From the NCBI GenBank assembly GCA_964518875.1, contig CAZFHI010000003.1, positions 62,001 to 126,000 of the forward strand: 64,000 nucleotides of DNA. The letters are read 5' to 3'. The position numbers and the translations under genes were made by a program. The DNA comes from DTU024 sp964518875 (GTDB lineage Bacteria; Bacillota; Clostridia; Christensenellales; Aristaeellaceae). Position 1 is the stretch's first letter. Every line of letters begins with the position of its first letter. Positions 16,740 through 24,997 of this stretch are shown here, piece by piece. The notes below the pieces were generated by a model, which made no database searches, was not told the origin of the DNA, and was given only the letters and a program-made list of their open reading frames with translations.

Positions 16740-18160
16740 GGAACAACTACCACCTTTATAAGGTTAGTGGTGCCGGCTTTAGCAAGCGGCAGACCGGCTG
16801 TTAAAACCACCTTATCGCCAGATTGTACATACCCTGCCTTGCGCGCGGCGCTTACAGCCTGCTGGAACAATATATCAGGTATTCTTTCCTCGCCGAGCAT
16901 AAGCGGTTCAACGCCCCAGGATATTGTAAGCTGGCGCTGCGTTTCAGCGTTAGGAGTGCATGCGACTATAGGTATATCGGGCCTGAAACGGCTTATCATA
17001 CGCGCGGTAGAGCCTGAATACGTAACGGTTATAATGGCCTTTGCGTTTAAGTTGTACGCTATAAGGCATGTGGCATGCGATATGGCGTCCGCAATGTTGT
17101 CGCTCGTGCCAAACTGAGAATAGTTTTCATAGAAGCGCTTCATATAGTCTATGTCTTCTTCTGCGCGCATGGCTATGCGCGCCATTGTGCGCACCGCTTC
17201 AACAGGATATTTCCCGCTTGCCGTTTCGCCTGAAAGCATTGTAACGCTCGTGCCGTCGTATATGGCATTTGCAACGTCTGTGGCTTCCGCCCTTGTGGGG
17301 CGCGGGTTCCGCACCATGCTTTCAAGCATTTGCGTAGCGGTTACCACCTGTTTCCCCGCCATTTTCGCTTCTTTAATAATATATTTCTGTATTACCGGGA
17401 CGTCCTCAAGAGGAATCTCAACGCCCATATCGCCGCGCGCTATCATAACGGCGTCGCAGTGTTCTATAATTTCGTGTATGTTTTCCACGCCGTCAGGGTT
17501 TTCTATCTTAGCCATTATATTTACATGTTCGCCGCCGTTTTCGTCTAAGAGCTTCCTGAGCTCTATAAGGTCGTCCGCGGACCTTACAAACGACGCGGCT
17601 ATATAATCAAAGCCCGTTCGTATGCCAAAAAGTATGTCGTCCCTGTCCTGTTCGCTTATGTAAGGCATTGATATATGCGTTCCCGGAAGGTTTATTCCCT
17701 TGCGGTTGCTTAATTCTCCTCCCGCAACGACAACGCAGCGCACATCTGTATCCGTTTTGCTTTCTATTTTAAGTTCTATAAGGCCGTCGTCAATAAGTAT
17801 CCTGCTCTTGTCGCCCAAATCGTGCGGCATATCGGGATAGCTTACAGACACTATGCTTTCGTTCCCCTCAACTTCACGCGTAGTCAACGTAAAAGGGTCG
17901 CCCGGTTTAAGAAATACCTTGCCGTTTTTAAAGTCGCGTATTCTGATTTCCGGCCCCTTGGTGTCCAGCATGGCGCCAATAGGCATATCTAACTCGCTCC
18001 TTACCGCAAGCAATTCTTTAAACATGGCGAGGTGAGATTCATGTGTTCCGTGTGAAAAATTAAAGCGCGCCATGTTCATACCAGCTAAAGCAAGTTCCTT
18101 TATTACTTCCCTCGTATTAGAAGCAGGGCCTAAAGTACAAATTATTTTAGTTTTTCGCAT
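16736..18160 (-). CDS. pyk: Pyruvate kinase
   Basis: Last step of glycolysis, phosphoenolpyruvate plus ADP to pyruvate plus ATP. 474 residues. The N-terminus reads MRKTKIICTLGPASNTREVI, the active-site stretch IMAKIENPDGVENI is near 240 and MIARGDMGVEI near 263. The C-terminal allosteric domain ends KAGTTNLIKVVVVP. It lacks the extra phosphohistidine-swivel domain of Bacillus Pyk. It sits 15 bp after the VOC gene and overlaps purB by 4 bp. Pairing pyk with purB is unusual but the reading frames are unambiguous. Confidence 0.97.
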   Translation of the reverse strand: MRKTKIICTLGPASNTREVIKELALAGMNMARFNFSHGTHESHLAMFKELLAVRSELDMPIGAMLDTKGPEIRIRDFKNGKVFLKPGDPFTLTTREVEGNESIVSVSYPDMPHDLGDKSRILIDDGLIELKIESKTDTDVRCVVVAGGELSNRKGINLPGTHISMPYISEQDRDDILFGIRTGFDYIAASFVRSADDLIELRKLLDENGGEHVNIMAKIENPDGVENIHEIIEHCDAVMIARGDMGVEIPLEDVPVIQKYIIKEAKMAGKQVVTATQMLESMVRNPRPTRAEATDVANAIYDGTSVTMLSGETASGKYPVEAVRTMARIAMRAEEDIDYMKRFYENYSQFGTSDNIADAISHATCLIAYNLNAKAIITVTYSGSTARMISRFRPDIPIVACTPNAETQRQLTISWGVEPLMLGEERIPDILFQQAVSAARKAGYVQSGDKVVLTAGLPLAKAGTTNLIKVVVVP

Positions 18161-18175
18161 ATCTTACTCCCTTCG

Positions 18176-18544
18176 TTATTTGGCAGGCACCACTTCTACC
18201 CAGTATCCGTCCGGATCTTCTATAAAATAGATGCCCATATTAGTATTTTCAAAACAAATTACGCCGGCTTCCTTGTGTTTTTTATAAGCCGATTCAAAAT
18301 CTTCCGTAGAAAAAGCTATATGAAATTCCTTCTCACCAAGGTCGTAGGGCTCTTCCCGGTCTTTAAGCCAGGTAAGCTCAAGCTGGCATAGGTTTTTTTC
18401 ATCCGCCATAAAGACTATTATAAAGCTCCCGTCTTCTGCGTTTATACGCCTTACTTCGTTTAAGCCAAGCATATCATGGTAAAACTCAATTGATTTTTTT
18501 AAGTCCAATACATTAAAGTTCGTGTGGATTAGTTGAAATTTCAT
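18176..18544 (-). CDS. VOC-family (glyoxalase I-like) protein
   Basis: The start is ATG 18544, which follows AGGAGGTGC. 122 residues with two beta-alpha-beta-beta-beta units: KFQLIHTNFNVLDLKKSIEF at the N-terminus and IYFIEDPDGYWVEVVPAK at the C-terminus. The latter carries the E-D-P-D-G-x-x-x-E metal-site signature, and His at residue 6 fits the glyoxalase I pattern. It may detoxify methylglyoxal, which fits its place just upstream of pyk in the same operon; other VOC activities are possible. Confidence 0.85.
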   Translation of the reverse strand: MKFQLIHTNFNVLDLKKSIEFYHDMLGLNEVRRINAEDGSFIIVFMADEKNLCQLELTWLKDREEPYDLGEKEFHIAFSTEDFESAYKKHKEAGVICFENTNMGIYFIEDPDGYWVEVVPAK

Positions 18545-18782
18545 AAAGCACCTCCTGTTAACATAAACTATTATAACATACTCGGCCCATAACAGCACGC
18601 ATTGATTATTAAACGATTTATAATATTATTGTTTTTGTACGCTTAATTTATATATAGCTAAAAGTATATCGCTGTGTTTGATATTAGTCCGCAAGTTTAA
18701 TACGCCCGCTGATAATCTTATTTTAGGGCATTGATTCTTTATAAATCCGCTTGATTAAACTAAAGACCATTTTAATTCTGCT

Positions 18783-18825
18783 AAAAACATACAACTAAAA
18801 TATAACGGCGAAAAAACATACAACT
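18783..18825. repeat. Two AAAAACATACAACT direct repeats upstream of the sulfatase promoter
   Basis: AAAAACATACAACT occurs at 18783-18796 and 18812-18825, 29 bp apart (near three helical turns). A related ACATATACAAC plus an inverted TATGT overlap the promoter itself at 18854-18876. These look like half-sites for a cooperative repressor. The GntR/LacI-type regulator at 20355 is the obvious candidate; its relative AraR binds TTGTAC-type half-sites. The rest of the gap 18545-18850 shows no gene. Confidence 0.5.
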
Positions 18826-18850
18826 TTTTTAAAAAAACTTAAAACGTGTC

Positions 18851-18880
18851 TTGACATATACAACATTAAGTATGTAAGAT
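18851..18880 (+). promoter_or_regulatory. Promoter of the sulfatase operon
   Basis: TTGACA (18851-18856), 18-bp spacer, TAAGAT (18875-18880). It overlaps an imperfect inverted ACATA/TATGT element, so repressor binding here would block the polymerase. Confidence 0.7.
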
Positions 18881-18938
18881 TCAGTTAACAAAAAATATTT
18901 TCCCCGAACGCAAAATTCGGGAGCAAGGAGGAATTCAT

Positions 18939-18995
18939 ATGAAAAAGATTTTTGCTGCGCTGTTGGCACTTACAGCAGGCGCTGTTAAAGGCTGA
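18939..18995 (+). pseudogene. Signal-peptide-only 18-codon ORF (leader or gene remnant)
   Basis: ATG 18939 has a near-perfect ribosome-binding site (AAGGAGG) and encodes MKKIFAALLALTAGAVKG then TGA. This is the start of an export signal with nothing behind it. A CCCGAA/TTCGGG hairpin (18902-18920) sits immediately upstream. The sulfatase starts 12 bp downstream with its own weaker site. It could be a translated leader peptide that couples expression to the sulfatase. It could also be the scar of a deleted secreted protein such as a sugar-binding lipoprotein, a remnant of which lies at 23463-23960. Confidence 0.55.
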
Positions 18996-19006
18996 TGAGG
19001 TGAGTT

Positions 19007-20365
19007 ATGAAACCAAACATTATTTTTTATTTTACAGACCAGCAAAGGGCGGACACCTGCGGCGTTTACGGTCAGAAGCTTAACATAACGCCCGCGCTTG
19101 ATGAAATGGCGAAAGACGGCGTAACGTTTGAAAACGCTTTTTCGCCCCAACCCGTATGCGGACCGTGCAGGGCCTTGTTTCAGACTGGCAAGTACCCTAC
19201 TGAAACGGGCTGCTTCAGGAACAACAAAATGCTGCCGCAAAACGTTAAAACCATAGCCCAATACTTTGAAGAAGCAGGCTATGAAACAGCGTATATAGGC
19301 AAGTGGCACCTTGCGAGCGAAGGAGAGCTTGAAGGCAAGCCAAAGATAGACCACGCCACAACCGCTATACCTCTTAATTTTAGAGGAGGATACACAGGGT
19401 TCTGGAGAGCAAGCGATGTGCTGGAATTCACTTCCCACGGTTATGATGGGTTTGTGTTTGATGAATTTAACAAAAAAATAGATTTTAAGGGCTACAGGGC
19501 GGACTGCATAACGGATTTCGGGCTGGAGTTTTTAGAAAAGCGCGATAAAAACAAGCCGTTCTTTATGACAATTTCACATATAGAGCCGCACCATCAAAAC
19601 GACAGAGGGCATTATGAAGGCCCGGCAGGCTCAAAAGAACGTTTTAAAAATTTTGAGCTCCCCCGTGATTTAGCCACGCTAAAAGGCGACGCAGCGCAGG
19701 AATACCCGGATTATTTAGGCGCATGCGCGTCCTTGGACTATAACTTAGGCAGGCTTATAAAAAGCCTTAAAGAAAAAGGATTATACAATAACACCGTTAT
19801 AATATACAGCTCTGACCATGGCTCTCATTTTAGAACAAGAAATAATGATAAGCACAAGAACGGCTACGATGATTATAAGCGTTCCTGCCACGACGCTTCC
19901 ATACATGTGCCTCTTGTTATACGCGGAGGAACATTTTCAGGCGGCGGAAGAATAAAGGAAATAGTAAGTACCGCAAGCCTGCCTAAAACTATGCTGGCAA
20001 TTGCAGGAATAGATACGGGCAGCAGCATGACAGGAGAAAATCTGGCTGATGTTGTTAATAACAAAAACCCTGAAAGGCTTAATGAAGCCTTTGTGCAAAT
20101 ATCCGAAAGCCGTGTTGGCAGGTGCATAAGAACAGACAAATACACCTATTCTGTTTTCGCACCGAACATTAACGGCGGCGCACAGGCCTATTCTGATATA
20201 TACGAAGACGACTTTCTGTATGATCTTAAGAAAGACCCTTATCAGCTTAACAACCTTATACATTCAAAAGAATACGATAATATAAAGCGTCAGCTTAGAA
20301 GCAGGCTTCTGTACTGGATACAGAAAGAAGAAGGGAGAAACCCTGAAATTTCAGATGCAGAATAG
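19007..20365 (+). CDS. Cys-type sulfatase (alkaline phosphatase superfamily)
   Basis: Hydrolyses sulfate esters, probably on a glycan. 452 residues. The metal site is NIIFYFTDQQRADTCG at the N-terminus. The formylglycine site C51-G-P-C-R55 fits the C-x-P-x-R rule and is followed by ALFQTGKYPTETG. The segment IIYSSDHGSHF near residue 268 supplies later metal ligands. No signal peptide is present, so the enzyme is cytosolic. The Cys must be oxidised to formylglycine, and the required anSME is encoded two genes downstream. Its end overlaps the regulator start at 20355. Confidence 0.93.
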   Translation: MKPNIIFYFTDQQRADTCGVYGQKLNITPALDEMAKDGVTFENAFSPQPVCGPCRALFQTGKYPTETGCFRNNKMLPQNVKTIAQYFEEAGYETAYIGKWHLASEGELEGKPKIDHATTAIPLNFRGGYTGFWRASDVLEFTSHGYDGFVFDEFNKKIDFKGYRADCITDFGLEFLEKRDKNKPFFMTISHIEPHHQNDRGHYEGPAGSKERFKNFELPRDLATLKGDAAQEYPDYLGACASLDYNLGRLIKSLKEKGLYNNTVIIYSSDHGSHFRTRNNDKHKNGYDDYKRSCHDASIHVPLVIRGGTFSGGGRIKEIVSTASLPKTMLAIAGIDTGSSMTGENLADVVNNKNPERLNEAFVQISESRVGRCIRTDKYTYSVFAPNINGGAQAYSDIYEDDFLYDLKKDPYQLNNLIHSKEYDNIKRQLRSRLLYWIQKEEGRNPEISDAE

Positions 20366-21455
20366 AGTTCACTACAAGTACGACAAGGTATACGATTATC
20401 TTTTGCATTGGATAAAGGAACAAAGCTTCTCTAATTTAACAAAGATACCTTCTGAAAATATGCTGTGCCAGAAGTTTGGCGTAAGCCGTTATACTGTAAG
20501 AAAGGCTACAGACAGGCTTAAAAAAGAAGGTTATATTAAAAGTGTCCGCGGAAGCGGCGCTTTTGTTAACAAAGCTTCCGTAATATCAGATGAGCTTTTA
20601 AGCGCGTCAGATTCCCGCAAGGTCGCCGTCGTAATGCAGGGTCAGGACAGAAATGCAAATTCCAGTTTGCTGCGCGGCCTTAAAAGCGTTTTTTCCGGTG
20701 AAGATATAGGCTTGCAGGTTTTCTTTACCGATAATCTTTTCTTAAACGAGAGGAAATGCCTTGAATATATACAGAGCCAGCCTTTTTGCGGAATAATAGT
20801 AGACGGTGTTAAGGCTAACCTTATAAATCCTAACAGGGACTGCTATGATCGCATAGCCGAAAAGAAAATTCCCGTCGTCTTTTACAACAATTATTATCAC
20901 CATCTCCCATACCCCAGGGTTATAATAAACGATAAGCTTGCGGCGGACAGCCTTATGAACTTGCTTATAAAAAACGGGCATAGAAACATAGCCGGCATAT
21001 TTGTGTTCGATAATTACCAGAGCATAGAAAAGTATAACGGTTATATAAGCGCAATACTAAAAAGCGGCATACCTTTTCATGATGATTTTGTTAAATGGAG
21101 CATATCTTCTGAGGCGCACAGGCCTAAATTTATAAACGAAATCGTCAGGTTTTTAAAAAGCGTCCCTCAGTGTAGCGCAATAGTGTGCTGCAACTATATG
21201 CTGCTTAATTACGTTGTAAGCGCCGTCAATAAATTATCAAAAAAAATTCCAAAGGATTATTCTGTAGTTTGCTTTGATTATTCCGCTCAGGATTATAAAC
21301 AAAGCGGCATCAGCTGCTCCGTACACCCCGGCTTTAAAATAGGCGTTGAAGCGGCAAAAGAAATGCTGCGCTGCATAAAGTTTGGCGTTTCAAATAATTA
21401 CACAAAGATGATAGACCCTGAAATATATTATGGGAATTCTGTATCTAAAATATAA
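20355..21455 (+). CDS. GntR-type HTH / LacI-type sensor transcriptional regulator
   Basis: 366 residues. The winged helix of the GntR family comes first (KIPSENMLCQKFGVSRYTVR near 35, then YIKSVRGSGAFV). It is followed by a periplasmic-binding-like ligand domain (about 90-366), the AraR arrangement. It overlaps the end of the sulfatase gene by 11 bp, so both are one transcript. It probably senses a sugar released from the sulfated substrate and acts at the ACATACAACT repeats upstream of the operon; this link is inference. Confidence 0.88.
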   Translation: MQNRVHYKYDKVYDYLLHWIKEQSFSNLTKIPSENMLCQKFGVSRYTVRKATDRLKKEGYIKSVRGSGAFVNKASVISDELLSASDSRKVAVVMQGQDRNANSSLLRGLKSVFSGEDIGLQVFFTDNLFLNERKCLEYIQSQPFCGIIVDGVKANLINPNRDCYDRIAEKKIPVVFYNNYYHHLPYPRVIINDKLAADSLMNLLIKNGHRNIAGIFVFDNYQSIEKYNGYISAILKSGIPFHDDFVKWSISSEAHRPKFINEIVRFLKSVPQCSAIVCCNYMLLNYVVSAVNKLSKKIPKDYSVVCFDYSAQDYKQSGISCSVHPGFKIGVEAAKEMLRCIKFGVSNNYTKMIDPEIYYGNSVSKI

Positions 21456-21472
21456 AATTGCAGGTGGCTTAT

Positions 21473-22561
21473 ATGTCCTCACTTTCACTTATGATAAAGC
21501 CCGTTTCAAGCAGCTGCAACTTAAACTGCAGCTATTGCTTTTACAGGTCAGATTCAAAGCTGCGTTCAGTTCCAAATTACGGGTTCATGCAGAAGGAAAC
21601 GCTTGAGTTTATATTAAAGCAAGCCTTCAGCTTTGCTGAAGGCAGCGTTTCCATAGTCTTTCAAGGCGGCGAGCCTGCATTAAGAGGCCTTGATTTTTTT
21701 AAAAGCGCGGCAGAATATATAAATAAATATAAAGCGAGTGCGAAAAACGTTTCCGTTTCCATACAGACTAACGGAACGCTTTTGAACGAAAGCTGGTGCG
21801 AATTCCTGAAAAAAGAAAAATGGCTTGTAGGTCTGTCTTTAGACGGCACGAAAGCGCTGCACGATAAATACAGGCTGTATAATTCAGGAAGCGGTACGCT
21901 TAACCAGGCGCTTTATTGCGCTAAACTTCTCCAAAAATTTAACATTAATTTTAATATACTTACCGTCGTAACAAATGAAACGGCTGAAAAAACGGCCGCT
22001 GTGTATAGTTTCCTTAAAAGGAACGGTTTTTTAAGACAGCAGTATATACCTTGTATTTCAAGTTTTAATGAAGAAAACAAGTTTCTTTCCGCAGCAGCCT
22101 ACGGCGATTTTCTATGCAGGCTTTTTGACCTGTGGTTTAAAGACAGGATGTCAGGCTTTCCAATATACATAAGGCGGTTTGAAAACTACATCGCCATGCT
22201 TAATGGCAGGATGCCTAACGAATGTGGAATGACAGGCCAATGCGCTGATCAATATATGATAGAAGCAGACGGATCCGTATTTCCATGCGACTTTTACAGC
22301 CTGGACGAGTTTAAATTAGGTGCTATAAAAAGCTTTGAAGAGCTTGAAAAGAGCGGCAAAAGGCTAAGTTTTATAGAAGATTCTCTTTCTATAAATATGG
22401 AATGCGCCAAATGCAGATACTACTTTATTTGCAGAAACGGATGCAAACGGAACAGAGAGCGCGCTTTAAATGGAATATCTAAAAACGCATTCTGTTTATC
22501 CTATAAGCGCTTTTTTGAGTATGCTTTAGATAGGCTCATGTATATGACAAAGGTTCTGTAA
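21473..22561 (+). CDS. Anaerobic sulfatase-maturating enzyme (radical SAM, SPASM)
   Basis: Converts the active-site Cys of the sulfatase to formylglycine without oxygen. The start is ATG 21473 (AGGTGG six bases before), giving 362 residues; an upstream TTG at 21458 is less likely. The radical SAM cluster is C15-N-L-N-C19-S-Y-C22. FQGGEPALR follows near 66, and the C-terminal SPASM region has Cys spacing CGMTGQC...FPC...CAKCRYYFICRNGCKRN for auxiliary 4Fe-4S clusters. Neighbouring a C-x-P-x-R sulfatase makes the assignment strong. Confidence 0.92.
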   Translation: MSSLSLMIKPVSSSCNLNCSYCFYRSDSKLRSVPNYGFMQKETLEFILKQAFSFAEGSVSIVFQGGEPALRGLDFFKSAAEYINKYKASAKNVSVSIQTNGTLLNESWCEFLKKEKWLVGLSLDGTKALHDKYRLYNSGSGTLNQALYCAKLLQKFNINFNILTVVTNETAEKTAAVYSFLKRNGFLRQQYIPCISSFNEENKFLSAAAYGDFLCRLFDLWFKDRMSGFPIYIRRFENYIAMLNGRMPNECGMTGQCADQYMIEADGSVFPCDFYSLDEFKLGAIKSFEELEKSGKRLSFIEDSLSINMECAKCRYYFICRNGCKRNRERALNGISKNAFCLSYKRFFEYALDRLMYMTKVL

Positions 22562-22587
22562 AATTATTCTTCCGCATTGCCGCTTAA

Positions 22588-22616
22588 TTGAACAAAGCTG
22601 GAATATATCGTATAAT
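22588..22616 (+). promoter_or_regulatory. Promoter of the FRG-domain gene
   Basis: TTGAAC (22588-22593), 17-bp spacer, consensus TATAAT (22611-22616), about 30 bp before the GGGGGTGGG ribosome-binding site of the next gene. The FRG gene is therefore its own unit rather than part of the sulfatase operon. Confidence 0.75.
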
Positions 22617-22646
22617 AAATGAAAATTTATATATGGGGGTGGGTTC

Positions 22647-23456
22647 ATGCGTGAAATAATAATAAATAACTGGGACGAACTTTCCAACACCATATTTACA
22701 AGCGTGTGGGATAACGAAATAATGCGCTACCGCAACAACGTTGTTTACAGAGGAGTGTCTGATAAAAACTGGGAACTCGTGCCGAGCCTTAACCGCTGCT
22801 GCCCAGGCCACCTTGACCTGGAAAGGCATATACTGCGCTCTTTTCGCAAGTACGGTTACGCGGAGCTTAAGGATTCCGTTGGGCTTTGGCAGACGCTTGC
22901 CATGGGGCAGCAGTTCGGGCTTCCCACAAGGCTTTTGGACTGGACCTATTCCCCTTTTGTAGCCGCGCATTTCGCCACTGCGGATATTGAACAGTTCTCC
23001 ATAGACGGCTCCATCATATGCTGCGATATGGCAAAAACAAACCAGCACCTGCCGGAAGTTTTCAGCAAATATTTGTTCAGAGAAAAGTGCAACGTATTTT
23101 CTATAGATATGCTGGATCACATAGTTACAGAACTTGATAGATTAAGCGAAATTTCACCAAAGCCCTTCGCCTTTTTCTTTGAGCCCGCGTCAACGGTAAA
23201 CCGCATAGCAAACCAGTATGCTTTATTTTCCATAGTAAGCGACTCTGAATATATGATAGACGAGCTTCCCCAGTTAAAGGACGCTTTTATTAAAATTATT
23301 ATTCCGTCCAGTGTAAAGCTTGAAATACGCGATAAGCTTGACTATATAAATATATCTGAAAGAATGCTGTACCCCGGCCTTGAAGGCGTATGCAAATGGA
23401 TAGCGAGAAGGTACTCGCCATTGGGGCCGAATTTTTATATGAAAGCTAAAAATTAG
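22647..23456 (+). CDS. FRG-domain protein
   Basis: 269 residues. The FRG domain opens with VVYRGVSDKNWELVPSLNR (residues 31-50) and continues with QTLAMGQQFGLPTRLLDWTY, which is the characteristic G-L-P-T-R-L-L-D-W core. No other domain is visible. FRG proteins occur sporadically in bacteria and phages and their biochemical role is not settled; some sit in mobile or defence-like loci. The gene has its own promoter and lies directly before a decayed solute-binding-protein fragment, consistent with a later arrival at this site. Confidence 0.82.
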   Translation: MREIIINNWDELSNTIFTSVWDNEIMRYRNNVVYRGVSDKNWELVPSLNRCCPGHLDLERHILRSFRKYGYAELKDSVGLWQTLAMGQQFGLPTRLLDWTYSPFVAAHFATADIEQFSIDGSIICCDMAKTNQHLPEVFSKYLFREKCNVFSIDMLDHIVTELDRLSEISPKPFAFFFEPASTVNRIANQYALFSIVSDSEYMIDELPQLKDAFIKIIIPSSVKLEIRDKLDYINISERMLYPGLEGVCKWIARRYSPLGPNFYMKAKN

Positions 23457-23462
23457 CGCTCA

Positions 23463-23960
23463 TACGCAAACAAAAAAGGCTGTTTTAAGATCCGGCAATT
23501 TGTCAAAAATCCATACAGCAATAATAAAAGCGAAGCCATAAAATACCTTGAGTTTTTATCCAATAAACGCACCATAGAAGATTATGCGCTTTTTGCCACT
23601 ATGACAGAACCTGCCATAGACCCCGCCGTCAACAAAAAATATATAGAAACATGCGAAGAGCTTGAAAAAGAAAAAGCGCTTGAAAAAGCAGAAACCAACG
23701 TACCAACACGCAAAGAAAAAATTTTAGCGCTTCAGGAAGAAGCGGAATATTTGCAAAAGCAGCAGGTAATTATATCTAAAAAAGCCATAGAAAATTACCA
23801 TAGTCTCTCCCCATACTTTGTTGTTATGCAAAATGAAGACGTCGCACAAAGCCAAGGCATGAACACATTGCTTTCACGGCTTTTGGACGGCAATATGTCT
23901 TTAAATACGTTCGCGCAAAGCGCAGATGAATATTTCCGTATGGTAATCGCGGAAAATTAA
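23463..23960 (+). pseudogene. C-terminal remnant of an ABC-transporter solute-binding protein
   Basis: An open frame runs from just after a TAG at 23455-23457 to the TAA at 23960 with no start codon or ribosome-binding site at its head; the first ATG, at 23601, has none either. The protein reads FVKNPYSNNKSEAIKYLEFL, then a coiled-coil charged stretch, then PYFVVMQNEDVAQSQGMNTL and a tail ending SADEYFRMVIAEN. This resembles the end of large clostridial extracellular solute-binding proteins. Everything upstream is missing, replaced by the FRG gene. It is most simply a truncated pseudogene. The gap 23961-24049 holds nothing further. Confidence 0.6.
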
Positions 23961-24049
23961 GCAATTGCTGCAAGCGTCAGGGCTTAAGCCTTAAAATTTT
24001 AACAATTAAACAAATCAATCAATATTTACGTTTAACAAAGCTTTTGATG

Positions 24050-24074
24050 CGCGCATTTTATTTGCGCGTTTTTT
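24050..24074 (+). terminator. Intrinsic terminator upstream of yitT
   Basis: CGCGCA (24050-24055), 7-base loop, TGCGCG (24063-24068), then a run of six T. Confidence 0.75.
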
Positions 24075-24078
24075 ATGC

Positions 24079-24084
24079 TATAAT
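24079..24084 (+). promoter_or_regulatory. Extended -10 promoter element of yitT
   Basis: TGC-TATAAT with consensus -10 at 24079-24084; no convincing -35, so it probably relies on the TG extension. It begins 5 bp after the preceding terminator T-run. Confidence 0.55.
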
Positions 24085-24114
24085 CAAAGCGAAGTTAATA
24101 GTGCGGAGGCTGCT

Positions 24115-24984
24115 TTGAAAACAAAAAAATTCGCAGACAAAAATCAGGCATTTATCGACTATTCGCAGATTATAGTCGGATCTTTTTTAGGCGCGCTTGC
24201 CTATCCCATGTTTTTAGTTCCAAACAACATAGCACCAGGAGGCGTTACAGGCATTGCGACCGTAATAAACTATCTATGGGGCTTCCCGGTAGGTATTACA
24301 AGCTTAGCGTTAAACTTGCCTTTATTTATAATAGGCTATCGCAGCATGGGCAAACGCTTTGTTTTCAGGACGCTGTTTGCAACCGTCTGTTTTTCACTGA
24401 TGATAGATATGCTTAAGATCCCCCTGGTAACAGAAGACGAGCTTCTGGCATCCGTTTTTGGGGGCGCGCTGCTGGGATTTGGCCTTGCGCTTATACTCAG
24501 AGGAAACGCCACAACCGGAGGAACAGACCTTATAGCTCGCATGGTGCATAGGCGCTTCCCAATTATCTCCATAGGCGTATTTTTGCTTATTATAGACTTT
24601 TTAGTAGTATTTCTTGCAGGCGTAACCATGGGAATGAAGCACGCGCTCTACGCCATGATTACTGTGTTTGTATGCTCAAAGGCTTTAGACACTGTGCTTG
24701 CCGGCGTAAGCACAAATAAGGTGTGCTATATTATATCTAAAGAGCACGAAGCGATAAAACAGCGTATTTTAAACGATATGGAGCGCGGTGTTACCGTATT
24801 TAAGGCTAAGGGCGGTTACAGCGGAGAAAGCATTTATATGCTGCTGTGCGTAGTAAACAGGCTTGAAATAATGAACCTTAAAGAAATAGTTCGCTGCGAA
24901 GACGAAAAGGCTTTTGTTTTTGTTATGGATACGCATGAAACACTTGGCGAAGGATTCCACGCTTTAAACGACGACAGACTGTAA
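24115..24984 (+). CDS. YitT-family integral membrane protein (DUF2179)
   Basis: 289 residues from TTG 24115 after GGAGG. About six hydrophobic segments lie in the first 200 residues, including VPNNIAPGGVTGIATVINYL and LRGNATTGGTDLIARMVHRR. The C-terminal cytosolic DUF2179 domain is about residues 205-289. YitT proteins are common in Firmicutes; their transport role is unproven. Its stop is 13 bp before dnaX, so the two are probably co-transcribed. Confidence 0.88.
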   Translation: MKTKKFADKNQAFIDYSQIIVGSFLGALAYPMFLVPNNIAPGGVTGIATVINYLWGFPVGITSLALNLPLFIIGYRSMGKRFVFRTLFATVCFSLMIDMLKIPLVTEDELLASVFGGALLGFGLALILRGNATTGGTDLIARMVHRRFPIISIGVFLLIIDFLVVFLAGVTMGMKHALYAMITVFVCSKALDTVLAGVSTNKVCYIISKEHEAIKQRILNDMERGVTVFKAKGGYSGESIYMLLCVVNRLEIMNLKEIVRCEDEKAFVFVMDTHETLGEGFHALNDDRL

Positions 24985-24997
24985 TAAGGAGGACATT

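Noticed and set aside
18931..18941. GAATTCATATG (adjacent EcoRI and NdeI sites) before the leader ORF, suggesting cloning-vector DNA
   Set aside because: The surrounding promoter, repeats and codon use fit the neighbourhood and no vector sequence is present, so it is treated as coincidence.
23601..23960. Independent 119-residue gene
   Set aside because: The ATG lacks a ribosome-binding site and the same frame stays open and homologous-looking for about 45 codons upstream, so a truncated larger protein is a better reading.
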